This document shows, in pieces, positions 1 through 6,902 of a DNA stretch of 12,680 bases. The DNA comes from Actinomycetes bacterium (GTDB taxonomy: Bacteria > Actinomycetota > Actinomycetes > Propionibacteriales > Propionibacteriaceae), in contig JAEXCA010000175.1 of NCBI GenBank assembly GCA_023393755.1, positions 1 to 12,680 of the forward strand. The letters run 5' to 3'. The notes under the pieces are model-generated. The model saw nothing but the letters and a program-made list of their open reading frames with translations, was not told the DNA's origin and did not search any database. The position numbers and the translations under genes are program-made. The first letter of the stretch is position 1. Every line of letters begins with the position of its first letter.

Positions 1-782
1 CGGAGCCGACGCCCGAGCCGACCGATCCCTGCGCCGCCCCGGTCAGCGACACCGGCGAAGGATCGGCGATCACCATCCCGTCCGCTCAGTTGACGGTCGG
101 TGAGCCGCTCGTGGTCAGCTGGACCACCGGCCGACCGCACAACTGCAACTGGATCGGTATCTACCCCGAGAACGTCGCGCCCGGAAGCCAAGGGTCGACG
201 TGGTGGCAGTACACCGCCGGCGGCCAGGTGCCCCCGCCCGCCACGGCTGCACCGGGCACCTCCGGAGACGTCACCTTCACCGGGCTGACAGCCGGCACCT
301 GGATGATCTACTTCCTCGCCGAGGACGGGTACGACCCCCTCACGGATGCGCCGCTGCAGATCACCATCACCGCCGAGGCACCCGCCGGTAGGCCCATGGC
401 TCCCGAAGTCCAGCCTGAGGCCGAGGCACCGCTCGCCGAGCCCACCCTGGTCGACGAGCCCCCAGCGCCGCCGGTCGACGAGCCCACCCCGGCACCGCCG
501 GTCGATGGGTCCCCGGTCGCGCCCGTCGACGAATCCCCGGCATTGCCCGACGAGTCCCCGGCCCCTGTAGACGAACCCCCGGCGCCGCCGGTCGACCAGC
601 AGCCCGAGTCGGTGGTCCCGCCGCAGCCCAGGCGTGAACCAGCCGATACGCCCGAAACGGCCGACCAGGCTGAGGCCGACCAGCCCCAGCCCGAGCCGGA
701 ACCCGTGGCCGCGCCCGAACCTGACCCCAGCCCCAACCCGGACCCCGAGCCAGCAGCAGAGGATTCGTCCGCGCCGGAGTGA
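1..782 (+). CDS. C-terminal part of a proline-rich, probably extracellular protein (5' end outside the window)
   Basis: The reading frame is already open at the window edge (frame of position 3), so this is the end of a longer protein; the TTG at 90 is only an internal codon. A folded segment of about 95 residues follows, with NCNWIGIYPENVAPGS, STWWQYTAGGQ, VTFTGLTAGTWMIYFLAEDGY and a closing LQITIT strand. This reads as a beta-sandwich of the 'W-I-G-I-Y ... L-x-A-G-x-Y ... L-x-x-D-G-Y' type that I associate with secreted phosphoesterases and SKICH-like folds (from memory). From about 385 to 782 the chain is a low-complexity tail with repeats such as DEPPAPPVDE and later PEPEPVAAPEPDPSPNPDPEP, typical of wall-spanning or linker segments. 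No LPXTG sorting signal or C-terminal membrane helix is seen. The gene converges on cobK with only 14 bp between. Function is unknown; export is inferred from composition. Confidence 0.7.
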   Translation, partial: EPTPEPTDPCAAPVSDTGEGSAITIPSAQLTVGEPLVVSWTTGRPHNCNWIGIYPENVAPGSQGSTWWQYTAGGQVPPPATAAPGTSGDVTFTGLTAGTWMIYFLAEDGYDPLTDAPLQITITAEAPAGRPMAPEVQPEAEAPLAEPTLVDEPPAPPVDEPTPAPPVDGSPVAPVDESPALPDESPAPVDEPPAPPVDQQPESVVPPQPRREPADTPETADQAEADQPQPEPEPVAAPEPDPSPNPDPEPAAEDSSAPE

Positions 783-796
783 GCCACGGACGGGCC

Positions 797-1534
797 TCAG
801 CGTCCCGCCAGCACCCAGGTCAGCGCATCGTCGATGGACTCGACCACCGGCACCCCGGGAGGATCGGCCGGACGCGCCACCACCACGACCGGGATGCGCA
901 GTTCAGCGGCCGCGTCCAGCTTGGCCGCGGTGTGCCTACCACCTGAATCCTTGGTGACCAGCACGTCGATCCGCCGCTCCCGCAGCAGGTCGCGTTCGGC
1001 GGCCAGGTCGAACGGCCCCCGGGCCGCCAGCACTTCCCAGCCTTCCGGGATCGCGAACCCCGGCGGCTCCACCACCCGCAGCAGGACGTAGCGGCCGGTC
1101 CAGTCGGCGAGCTCGGCGGCAGCCTGCCGTCCGACGCTGAGGAAGACCCGCCGGCCCAATCCCTCGGCAGCCCGCCGGGCAGCGGTGAGATCCACCACCC
1201 AGTGCCAGTCGGAGGAGTCCGGACGCCGCCGCCAACTCGGCCGGGAGAGCCGCAGCAGCGGCATCCCGGTCTGCTGGCTGGCGGCGGCCGCATGGGCGGT
1301 GATCCGGGAGGCGAAGGGATGGGTGGCGTCCACCACCTGGCTGACCGGGTTCTCCCGCAGGTAGGCGGTCAGGCCGGCCACCCCACCGAAGCCGCCGATC
1401 CGCACCTCACCCGGCGGCAGCGCTCGCGGTGACACCGCTCCGGCCAGGGAGGTGATCACCGGCACTCCGGCGTCGAGCAACTGGCCGGCCAGCACCCGTG
1501 CCTCGCCGGTTCCGCCGAGCAGCAGCACGGTCAT
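797..1534 (-). CDS. cobK: Precorrin-6A reductase (CobK/CbiJ)
   Basis: This 245-residue protein matches the CobK/CbiJ family, which reduces a double bond of (cobalt-)precorrin-6A with NADPH in the cytosol. Visible hallmarks are the N-terminal LLLGGTGEARVLAG nucleotide-binding turn, VVDATHPFASRITAHA near residue 70, RLSRPSW near 96, VFLSVGRQAAAEL near 130, and the C-terminal VTKDSGGRHTAAKLDAA, the conserved K-x-S-G motif of the family. Length is normal. The ATG overlaps the stop of the upstream cobD by four bases (ATGA on the minus strand, 1531-1534), so the two are probably translationally coupled. The gene belongs to the left, riboswitch-free arm of the cobalamin cluster. Aerobic (CobK) and anaerobic (CbiJ) forms cannot be told apart from sequence alone. 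Confidence 0.93.
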   Translation of the reverse strand: MTVLLLGGTGEARVLAGQLLDAGVPVITSLAGAVSPRALPPGEVRIGGFGGVAGLTAYLRENPVSQVVDATHPFASRITAHAAAASQQTGMPLLRLSRPSWRRRPDSSDWHWVVDLTAARRAAEGLGRRVFLSVGRQAAAELADWTGRYVLLRVVEPPGFAIPEGWEVLAARGPFDLAAERDLLRERRIDVLVTKDSGGRHTAAKLDAAAELRIPVVVVARPADPPGVPVVESIDDALTWVLAGR

Positions 1535-2469
1535 TGTCGTCCCCGCCGCCAGGCGATCGCCATCGCGACCAGCGCCGAACCCAGCCCGACGGCCTGGGCC
1601 AGCCGCACCCCCCGGGCAAGATCGGGCGGGGTGGGAGCCGGGCCGGTGCCGAGCTCGCCGCGGTCCTCGACGACCCCGTCGTAGGTGTTGGTGCCGCCCA
1701 GCGTGACGCCCAGCGCACCGGCGAAGGCGGCCTCCACCACACCGCCGTTCGGGCTGGGATGAGCGGGCGCCTGCTCGGCAACCGCACGGGCGGCGTCCTC
1801 GGATCGTCCACCGACCATGGTGGCCAGCCCCGTGGCCAGGGCGCCGGCGAGCCGGGCCGGGAGCCAGTTGGCCAGGTCGTCCAACCGAGCCGACGCCCAG
1901 CCGAAGTTGCGGTAGCGGGGGTTGCGGTAGCCGACCATGGCGTCGAGGGTGTTGACGGCCCGGTACCCCAGCAGGCCGGGCACCCCGGCGATCGCCCCCC
2001 AGAACAGCGGCGCCACCACCGCGTCCGAGGTGTTCTCCGCCACCGACTCCAGGGTGGCCCGGGCGATCTGGTCGGCGTCCAGCCCGGATGGGTCACGGCT
2101 GACCAGGTGCGGCAACCGGGCCTGCGCGGCCGGCAGATCGCCCGCCTCCAGTGCGTCCGAGATGAGCTCCGCCTCGCGGGCGAGCGAGCGTCCGCCGAGC
2201 ACCGCCCAGGTGGCGGCCGCGGTGACCGCCGTCCGCAGCCCGGGGCGGTCGCGGCAGGCGCGTTGGGCCAACCAGCCCAACCCCACGGCGCCACCCACCA
2301 GCGTGGCGGTGAAGAGCAAACCGGCCCGGCGGTCATCGGCATAGAGCCGACGTTCCAGGGCCGTGGCCAGGCTGCCGAAGCCGGCCACCGGGTGATGGCG
2401 CGCCGGATCGCCGAACGCCTGGTCCGCCAGCCAGCCGATCCCCAGACCCGCTGCCGCAGCGATCGTCAT
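1531..2469 (-). CDS. cobD: Adenosylcobinamide-phosphate synthase (CobD/CbiB)
   Basis: This 312-residue integral membrane protein is a CobD/CbiB synthase, which attaches (R)-1-amino-2-propanol or its phosphate to adenosylcobyric acid. The family signature GDPxxxHPVxxFG is present near residues 20-32, followed by alternating hydrophobic helices, an RxPxLVSRDPSGLD segment near 120-131, VAENTSDAVVAPLFWG near 143-158, and a Y-R-A-x-N-T-L-D-x-M-x-G-Y motif near 169-181. The tail ends in a hydrophobic helix followed by WRRGRQ. The ATG is supported by an AGGTGA ribosome-binding site on the minus strand (complement of 2476-2481) six bases upstream. It is first in a two-gene operon with cobK and diverges from the riboswitch-controlled cobI operon. 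Note the naming clash: Salmonella CobD is a different enzyme. Confidence 0.95.
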   Translation of the reverse strand: MTIAAAAGLGIGWLADQAFGDPARHHPVAGFGSLATALERRLYADDRRAGLLFTATLVGGAVGLGWLAQRACRDRPGLRTAVTAAATWAVLGGRSLAREAELISDALEAGDLPAAQARLPHLVSRDPSGLDADQIARATLESVAENTSDAVVAPLFWGAIAGVPGLLGYRAVNTLDAMVGYRNPRYRNFGWASARLDDLANWLPARLAGALATGLATMVGGRSEDAARAVAEQAPAHPSPNGGVVEAAFAGALGVTLGGTNTYDGVVEDRGELGTGPAPTPPDLARGVRLAQAVGLGSALVAMAIAWRRGRQ

Positions 2470-2538
2470 CCCTTGTCACCTGATTCCGCACGAGGTCAGC
2501 ATCGTCTGGTCGAGTGTGCCAGACTGGCACTCGGACGC

Positions 2539-2627
2539 GGCAACGGTTCGAGGAACTCCGGTGGGAATCCGGGGCGGTCGCGCCACTGTGACCGGAGTGA
2601 TCCGGAAGTCAGGAACTCCCCGTTGCC
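2539..2627 (+). promoter_or_regulatory. Cobalamin riboswitch (aptamer core)
   Basis: The closing helix is GGCAACGG (2539-2546) with CCGTTGCC (2620-2627). Inside are the conserved GAGGAACTCCGGTG block (2550-2563), the P5-type hairpin CCGGTGGGAATCCGG, the GCGG...CGCCACTGTGA block (2574-2591), and a B12-box-like GTCAGGAACTCCCCGTTGCC ending at 2627. This is the arrangement of the RF00174 cobalamin riboswitch family. It lies between cobD and cobI, faces cobI, and ends about 30 bases before the cobI ribosome-binding site. That placement fits AdoCbl-dependent repression of the whole cobI-cobF operon, most likely at translation initiation because no intrinsic terminator with a U-run is visible. The expression-platform mechanism is inference. 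Confidence 0.9.
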
Positions 2628-2656
2628 GTCGAGCGAAGACATCGGGCGCGCTACCT

Positions 2657-2663
2657 GAGGAGG
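2657..2663 (+). promoter_or_regulatory. Ribosome-binding site deciding the cobI TTG start
   Basis: GAGGAGG is followed after 5 bases by TTG at 2669. It is the only strong Shine-Dalgarno before the conserved methyltransferase core, and it sits just downstream of the riboswitch aptamer, so sequestration of this site is a plausible output of the switch. Confidence 0.8.
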
Positions 2664-2668
2664 CTCCT

Positions 2669-3424
2669 TTGACGCACCCTGCCCCGACCCTGATCGGCAT
2701 CGGCGTGGGCCCGGGCGACCCCGAGTTGATCACCGTCAAGGCGGTCGAGGCGTTGCGGACGGCCGATGTCGTCCTGGTGCCCGAGACCGACACCGGCACC
2801 AGCGAGGTGGGACGGGCCGAGCAGGTGGTGCTGGCGGCCTGCCCCGAGGCCGCGCCGCGGGTGCGCCGGGTGCCGTTCAGCATGGCCCAGCGCCAGGGGG
2901 TCGGGACGAAGCGGCGCAAGTCGTGGGCCGCCTCCGCCCAGGCCGCCGAGGAGGCCTTCGCCGCCGGTGCCCGCAGTGTCGCCTTCGCCACCGTTGGCGA
3001 TCCCAGCGTGTACTCGACCTTCTCCTACCTCGCCGATCACGTCCGTGCCGCGGTGCCCGGGTTGCAGGTGAGCGTGATCCCGGGGATCACCGCCATGCAG
3101 GCGCTGGCCGCCGCCAGCCGGATCCCGCTGGTCGAGGCGCAGGAGGTGCTCACCCTGGTGCCGGTGACCGCCGGGCTGGAGCAGCTGGCTGAGGCGCTGG
3201 ATCATTCCGACACCGTGGTTGCCTACAAGGGCGGACGCCACCTGCCGGCGGTGCTCGAGTTGGTGCGGCAGCGTCGTCCCGGAGCACTCGGGGTGCTGGG
3301 GACGAATGTCGGCCTGGCCGAGCAGGAGTTGGTGGCCCTGGACGCGATCGGCGCCGACGCGGCGCCGTACTTCTCCACCCTGCTGGTCGCTCCGGCCCGC
3401 ACCGCGACGGGAGGACGGCTATGA
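2669..3424 (+). CDS. cobI: Precorrin-2 C20-methyltransferase (CobI/CbiL)
   Basis: This 251-residue SAM-dependent tetrapyrrole methylase places a methyl at C20 of (cobalt-)precorrin-2. The N-terminus has the class III methylase loop LIGIGVGPGDPELIT (residues 8-22), followed by VLVPETDTGTSEVGRA, the second SAM motif ATVGDPSVYSTFSYL near residue 107, and VSVIPGITAMQA; together these are typical of CobI/CbiL. The TTG at 2669 is chosen because it is preceded by GAGGAGG. The same frame stays open back to an ATG at 2516, but that stretch runs through the riboswitch aptamer and is therefore not coding. The gene heads the six-gene operon. Its TGA overlaps the ATG of cobM (3421-3424). Confidence 0.94.
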   Translation: MTHPAPTLIGIGVGPGDPELITVKAVEALRTADVVLVPETDTGTSEVGRAEQVVLAACPEAAPRVRRVPFSMAQRQGVGTKRRKSWAASAQAAEEAFAAGARSVAFATVGDPSVYSTFSYLADHVRAAVPGLQVSVIPGITAMQALAAASRIPLVEAQEVLTLVPVTAGLEQLAEALDHSDTVVAYKGGRHLPAVLELVRQRRPGALGVLGTNVGLAEQELVALDAIGADAAPYFSTLLVAPARTATGGRL

Positions 3425-4410
3425 CCACCCCACGAAGTTCTTCTCCCCCGCTGCGCTCCGCCGAACAACTCCGCGGGGACCCCGGTCTGAACACCCCACC
3501 ACGTTCCTCTCCTCCGCTGCGTTCCCCCGAACAACGTCGCGGGGACCCCGTTGTGAGCACCCCGGTGGGCGGCGAGGTGGTGTTCGTCGGTGCCGGACCC
3601 GGCGCACCCGACCTGATCACGCTGCGCGGCGCGAAGGTGATCGCCGAGGCCGACATCGTGATCTGGGCCTCCAGCCTGGTCGACGAGGCGATCGTCGCCG
3701 GCGCCAGGCCCGGTGCCGAGGTGATCGACTCGGCCAGCCTGCCGCTGGAGGGCATCGAACCGCTCTATCAGCGGGCCCGGGACGAGGGGTTGCTGGTGGC
3801 CCGCGTCCACACCGGTGACCCGTCCATCTACGGCGCGACCGCCGAGCAGCGCAGGATCTGCGAACGGATCGGCATCCCGCACCGGACGATTCCGGGGGTG
3901 TCGGCGTTCTCCGCTGCCGCCGCCCGGATGGACGCCGAGATCACCGTCCCCGAGGTCTCGCAGACCCTGATCCTCACCCGGCTGGAAGGCGGCCGGACGC
4001 CGATGCCGGCCCGGGAGACCGTCCGCGGCTTCGCCGCCCACGGTGCCACCATGGCGCTGTATCTTTCCGCTGCCCGCAACAAGGTGCTGCAGGAGGAACT
4101 GCTGGCCGGTGGTTACCCGCCCGAGACGCCGTGCATCGTCGGCTACCGGGTGAGCTGGCCGGACGAGCTGATGATGCGCTGTCGGCTGGACGAGCTGTCG
4201 GCCACCATGGCCGAGCACAAGCTGTGGAAGCACACCGTGGTGCTGGTCGGTCCCGCGCTCGGCGCGCAGGGTGAAACCCGTAGTCACCTCTATCATCCTG
4301 GCTTCCGCCACGAGTACCGCAAAGCCGAGGGCGAGGCCCCGGTGCCGGCTCCGGACACCATCCACCGCAAGCCCCGAACCTCGTCGCCCACCCCGGAGGC
4401 TCACGCATGA
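3421..4410 (+). CDS. cobM: Precorrin-4 C11-methyltransferase (CobM/CbiF) with a duplicated repeat insertion at its N-terminus
   Basis: The core is a CobM/CbiF methylase, which methylates C11 of (cobalt-)precorrin-4: VVFVGAGPGAPDLITLRGAK near residue 53, VHTGDPSIYGATAEQ near 130, RTIPGVSAFSAAAARM, and LILTRLEGGRTPMP. With the ATG at 3421 the protein is 329 residues, longer than the family norm of about 250. The extra N-terminus is two 22-residue imperfect repeats (PRSSSPPLRSAEQLRGDPG, then PPRSSPPLRSPEQRRGDP) encoded by tandem 66-bp units. I prefer the ATG because it has a GGGAGGA ribosome-binding site (3410-3416) and makes the same ATGA overlap as every other junction in this operon. The alternative is GTG at 3553, which would skip the repeats and give 285 residues. 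The last 40 residues are a polar tail outside the methylase fold. Confidence 0.9.
   Translation: MTTPRSSSPPLRSAEQLRGDPGLNTPPRSSPPLRSPEQRRGDPVVSTPVGGEVVFVGAGPGAPDLITLRGAKVIAEADIVIWASSLVDEAIVAGARPGAEVIDSASLPLEGIEPLYQRARDEGLLVARVHTGDPSIYGATAEQRRICERIGIPHRTIPGVSAFSAAAARMDAEITVPEVSQTLILTRLEGGRTPMPARETVRGFAAHGATMALYLSAARNKVLQEELLAGGYPPETPCIVGYRVSWPDELMMRCRLDELSATMAEHKLWKHTVVLVGPALGAQGETRSHLYHPGFRHEYRKAEGEAPVPAPDTIHRKPRTSSPTPEAHA
3422..3553 (+). repeat. Two tandem 66-bp imperfect repeats in the 5' end of cobM
   Basis: Unit 1 is 3422-3487 and unit 2 is 3488-3553. They match at 55 of 66 positions (about 83%). Each begins TGANCACCCC, and a third copy of that 10-base start occurs at 3554-3563 where the true cobM core begins. 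Each unit contains CCGCTGCG, then CCCGAACAAC or GCCGAACAAC, and ends CGCGGGGACCCCG. Unit 1 has CCCCGC and GCGGGG as inverted ends. The 66-bp length keeps the frame (22 codons). The flanking 10-mer suggests insertion with a target duplication, or repeated slippage. Confidence 0.85.
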
Positions 4411-6902
4411 TCACCGTCCACGGATTGCTCGGTGCGCCGAGCCCCGAGTTGCGCGAGGCGGCCGCCCGAGCCGACATGGTGGTCGGCGGACGCCGACACC
4501 TGGACGCCCTGGACGTCGAGCCCGAACGTCGGATCACCATGGGGGCCCTGCGGCTCGCCGTCGAGAAGGTGCGTGAACTGCCCGAGTCGGCGCAGGTGGT
4601 GGTGATCGCCAGCGGCGACCCGCTGTTCTTCGGCGTGGTGCGTTCGCTGCGGGCTGCGGGCTTCCGTCCGGCCGTGGTGCCGGCGGTGTCATCGATCGCC
4701 GCCGCCTTCGCCGCCGTCGGCCTGCCCTGGGACGACGCCGCCGTGGTGAGCGTGCACGGCCGCCCGCTGCAGCCCGCCCTCGACCTGGCCCGGACCGTCG
4801 GCAAGGTGGCGGTGTTCACCTCCGCCGACAACGGCATTCGCGAACTCGCCGCCGGCCTGAGCGATCTCGAGCGCTGGTACGTCCTGGCCGAGCGCCTGGG
4901 TGAGACGGACGAGCAGGTCCGCGTCTTGACCGCGGCCGAGGCCCTGGTCACCGAACCCCGCGAACCCAACGTGGTACTGATCCTGGACCGCCCCCCGTCC
5001 GCCGCCGACGCCCCCTGGCCCGGCGACATCGCCGGCCCCCAGCCTTCGGGGCCCACCGGGGACGGTTCCGGCGCCACCGGGGACGGTTCCGGGACCGCCA
5101 GGAACCGTCCCCGGTGGTCCCCTCCGATCCCTGAGGTCGCGCGCAGCGCAAGTCTCGAAGGGTCGGCCCCGGTCATCGGCCAGGTGACCTCCGGCGCGGC
5201 CAGCGTGGCACGCGCCGACCGGATCGATGCCATCCTCGGCACCTCCACCAAGCGGTACACCGAAGGCGCGCGCACCGGCCTGCCCCAGGCCTGGAGCGAG
5301 TGCGACCTGATCGTCAGCCACCTGGCGCTGGGCGCGACCACCCGGATCATCGCTCCCCTGCTGGACTCCAAGAAGACCGACCCGGGCGTGGTGGTGATCG
5401 ACGAGGCCGGACGGTTCGTCGTCCCGCTGGTCGGTGGGCATGCCGGTGGCGCCAATGCCCTGGCCGACCAACTGGCCGAGGGGTTGGACGCCACCGCGGT
5501 GCTCACCACCGCCACCGACTCGCTCGGCGTCCCGGCGCTGGACACCCTGGGCTGGAGCTACTCCGGCGAGGTTGCCGAGGTCACCCGGACCATCCTGGAC
5601 GGGCACCCGGTCGAACTCGTCCGCAGCCAGCCGTGGCCATTGCCACCGCTGCCGGCCAATGTCACCGCAGCGGCCGACTCCCCCGCGGCACGGATACTGG
5701 TCTCGGACGAGTTGGGGACGAGGCTTCGAGACTCGTCCGCTTCCGCGGACGACCTCAGCCATCGTCCGTGCGTCACGCTGCGACCGCCGTCGCTGATCGC
5801 GGGAATGGGCTGCAATCGCGGAACCAGCGCCGCCTCCCTGCGCCAGCTGCTGGAGCGGACGCTGAGCGAAGCGGGCCTGGCCATCGAGTCGCTGGCCGCC
5901 ATCGTCTCGGTGGACGCCAAGGCGGACGAAGCTGGGCTGATCGAGCTGGCAGCCGACCTCAACCTCCCGTTCCGCACCTTCGAGGCCAACACCCTGGCTG
6001 GTGTCGACGTCCCCAATCCCAGCGTCCACGCCCAGGAAGCGGTCGGCACCCCGAGCGTCTCCGAGGCGTCCGTACTGGCCAGCGGAGCTGACCTGATCGT
6101 CCCCAAGCAGAAGACCCCGGAGGCCACCTGCGCGGTCGGACGGCTCCCCGCCACCGGCAAGCTCTGGGTGGTCGGCCTGGGGCCGGGTGATCGCGACCTC
6201 ACCACGCCGCGGGCCCAGCAGGCGATCCGGAACGCCGCCGTGGTGGTGGGCTACAAGCCCTACGTCGACCAGGTCACCGACCTGATCCGGCCCGGCACCG
6301 AGGTGCACTCCTCCGGGATGGGCACCGAGGAGGCCCGGACCGCGCTGGCCATCGCCAAGGCCCGCGAGGGTCGCAACGTGGCCCTGGTCTGCTCGGGCGA
6401 TCCGGCGATCTACGCGATGGCCTCCCCCACCCTCGAACAGGGCACCGAGGGGATCGACGTCGAGATCGTCCCCGGCGTCACCGCCAGCCTCGCTGTCTCG
6501 GCCATCCTGGGCGCCCCGCTGGGCCACGACCACGCCACCATCTCGCTCTCCGACCTGCACACCAGCTGGGAGAACATCGAGAAGCGGCTGCAGGCCGCCG
6601 CCGAGGCCGACCTGGTCACCGTCCTCTACAACCCGCGCAGCCGAACCCGGCTGATGCACCTGCCGCGGGCGCTGGAGATCTTCGCCGCCCACCGGCCGGC
6701 CACCACCCCGGTCGCCGTGGTCGAGGAGGCCTGCCGACCGGATCAGAAGGTGACCAGCGCCACCCTGGCCGACTTCGACCCGGCCTGGGTCAACATGAAC
6801 TCCCTGGTCGTGATCGGTTCCTCGACCACCCGTTACCTGCCCACCGGACGCGGAGCCACCGTCATGGTGACCCCGCGCGACTACCACTGGATGAATCAAT
6901 GA
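4407..6902 (+). CDS. cbiEGH: Trifunctional cobalamin enzyme CbiE-CbiG-CbiH: C5 methyltransferase, cobalt-precorrin-5A hydrolase, C17-methyltransferase
   Basis: This 831-residue fusion has three family signatures in order. Residues about 1-195 are CbiE (the N-terminal half of CobL): GLLGAPSPELREAA, VVGGRRHLDAL, VVIASGDPLFFG. Residues about 255-580 are CbiG, which opens the lactone of cobalt-precorrin-5A: IIAPLLDSKKTDPGVVVIDEAGRFV, GGHAGGANALADQLA, TTATDSLG, and the C-terminal subdomain GMGCNRGTS (about 461-475) with SVDAKADEAGLIELA. Residues 585-831 are CbiH/CobJ, the ring-contracting C17-methyltransferase: WVVGLGPGDRDLTTPRA, VVVGYKPYVDQV, VCSGDPAIYAMA, VLYNPRSRTR. The usual first strand of CbiG ('I-A-x-x-T-x-x-G') is poorly preserved. 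The CbiE-CbiG linker and a CbiG internal linker carry repeat insertions (5053-5164 and 5722-5760). The gene overlaps both neighbours by four bases. The P. freudenreichii precedent is from memory. The CbiT half of CobL is absent here. Confidence 0.93.
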   Translation: MITVHGLLGAPSPELREAAARADMVVGGRRHLDALDVEPERRITMGALRLAVEKVRELPESAQVVVIASGDPLFFGVVRSLRAAGFRPAVVPAVSSIAAAFAAVGLPWDDAAVVSVHGRPLQPALDLARTVGKVAVFTSADNGIRELAAGLSDLERWYVLAERLGETDEQVRVLTAAEALVTEPREPNVVLILDRPPSAADAPWPGDIAGPQPSGPTGDGSGATGDGSGTARNRPRWSPPIPEVARSASLEGSAPVIGQVTSGAASVARADRIDAILGTSTKRYTEGARTGLPQAWSECDLIVSHLALGATTRIIAPLLDSKKTDPGVVVIDEAGRFVVPLVGGHAGGANALADQLAEGLDATAVLTTATDSLGVPALDTLGWSYSGEVAEVTRTILDGHPVELVRSQPWPLPPLPANVTAAADSPAARILVSDELGTRLRDSSASADDLSHRPCVTLRPPSLIAGMGCNRGTSAASLRQLLERTLSEAGLAIESLAAIVSVDAKADEAGLIELAADLNLPFRTFEANTLAGVDVPNPSVHAQEAVGTPSVSEASVLASGADLIVPKQKTPEATCAVGRLPATGKLWVVGLGPGDRDLTTPRAQQAIRNAAVVVGYKPYVDQVTDLIRPGTEVHSSGMGTEEARTALAIAKAREGRNVALVCSGDPAIYAMASPTLEQGTEGIDVEIVPGVTASLAVSAILGAPLGHDHATISLSDLHTSWENIEKRLQAAAEADLVTVLYNPRSRTRLMHLPRALEIFAAHRPATTPVAVVEEACRPDQKVTSATLADFDPAWVNMNSLVVIGSSTTRYLPTGRGATVMVTPRDYHWMNQ
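5053..5117. repeat. REP-like palindrome with a duplicated left arm, in frame in the CbiE-CbiG linker
   Basis: The 17-mer CCACCGGGGACGGTTCC occurs at 5053-5069 and again at 5074-5090 (period 21, seven codons). Its perfect reverse complement GGAACCGTCCCCGGTGG is at 5101-5117 after a 10-base loop. It is translated as roughly residues 216-237 (PTGDGSGATGDGSGTARNRP). The GGGGACGGTTCC/GGAACCGTCCCC pair resembles REP palindromes associated with REP-type (Y1) transposases that I recall from other bacteria; not searched. Confidence 0.85.
5126..5164. repeat. Second REP-like element, in frame in the CbiE-CbiG linker
   Basis: GATCCCTGAG at the left and CTCGAAGGGTC at the right form an imperfect inverted repeat around a GCGCGCAGCGC core. 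The element encodes PEVARSASLEGS, a peptide whose DNA (CCCTGAG...CGAAGGGTC) resembles a dispersed repeat seen in many actinobacterial genomes (from memory). It lies 9 bp after the preceding palindrome, so two different elements occupy the same linker. Confidence 0.6.
5722..5760. repeat. Third REP-like hairpin, in frame inside the CbiG region
   Basis: Arms are GGCT/AGCC (5722-5725 and 5757-5760), GAG/CTC (5728-5730 and 5754-5756) and a perfect GTCCGC/GCGGAC stem (5735-5740 and 5745-5750) around a TTCC loop. It encodes about residues 439-452 (RLRDSSASADDLSH), immediately before the conserved CbiG C-terminal subdomain, in a stretch where family members have a short linker. Confidence 0.65.

Noticed and set aside
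1498..2658. Long plus-strand reading frame opposite cobD
   Set aside because: It is an antisense shadow of a high-GC gene; the translation is rich in R, G and P with no family motif, while cobD on the other strand is unmistakable.
2516..2668. N-terminal extension of cobI from the ATG at 2516
   Set aside because: The stretch is the cobalamin riboswitch aptamer, and a strong ribosome-binding site supports TTG 2669.
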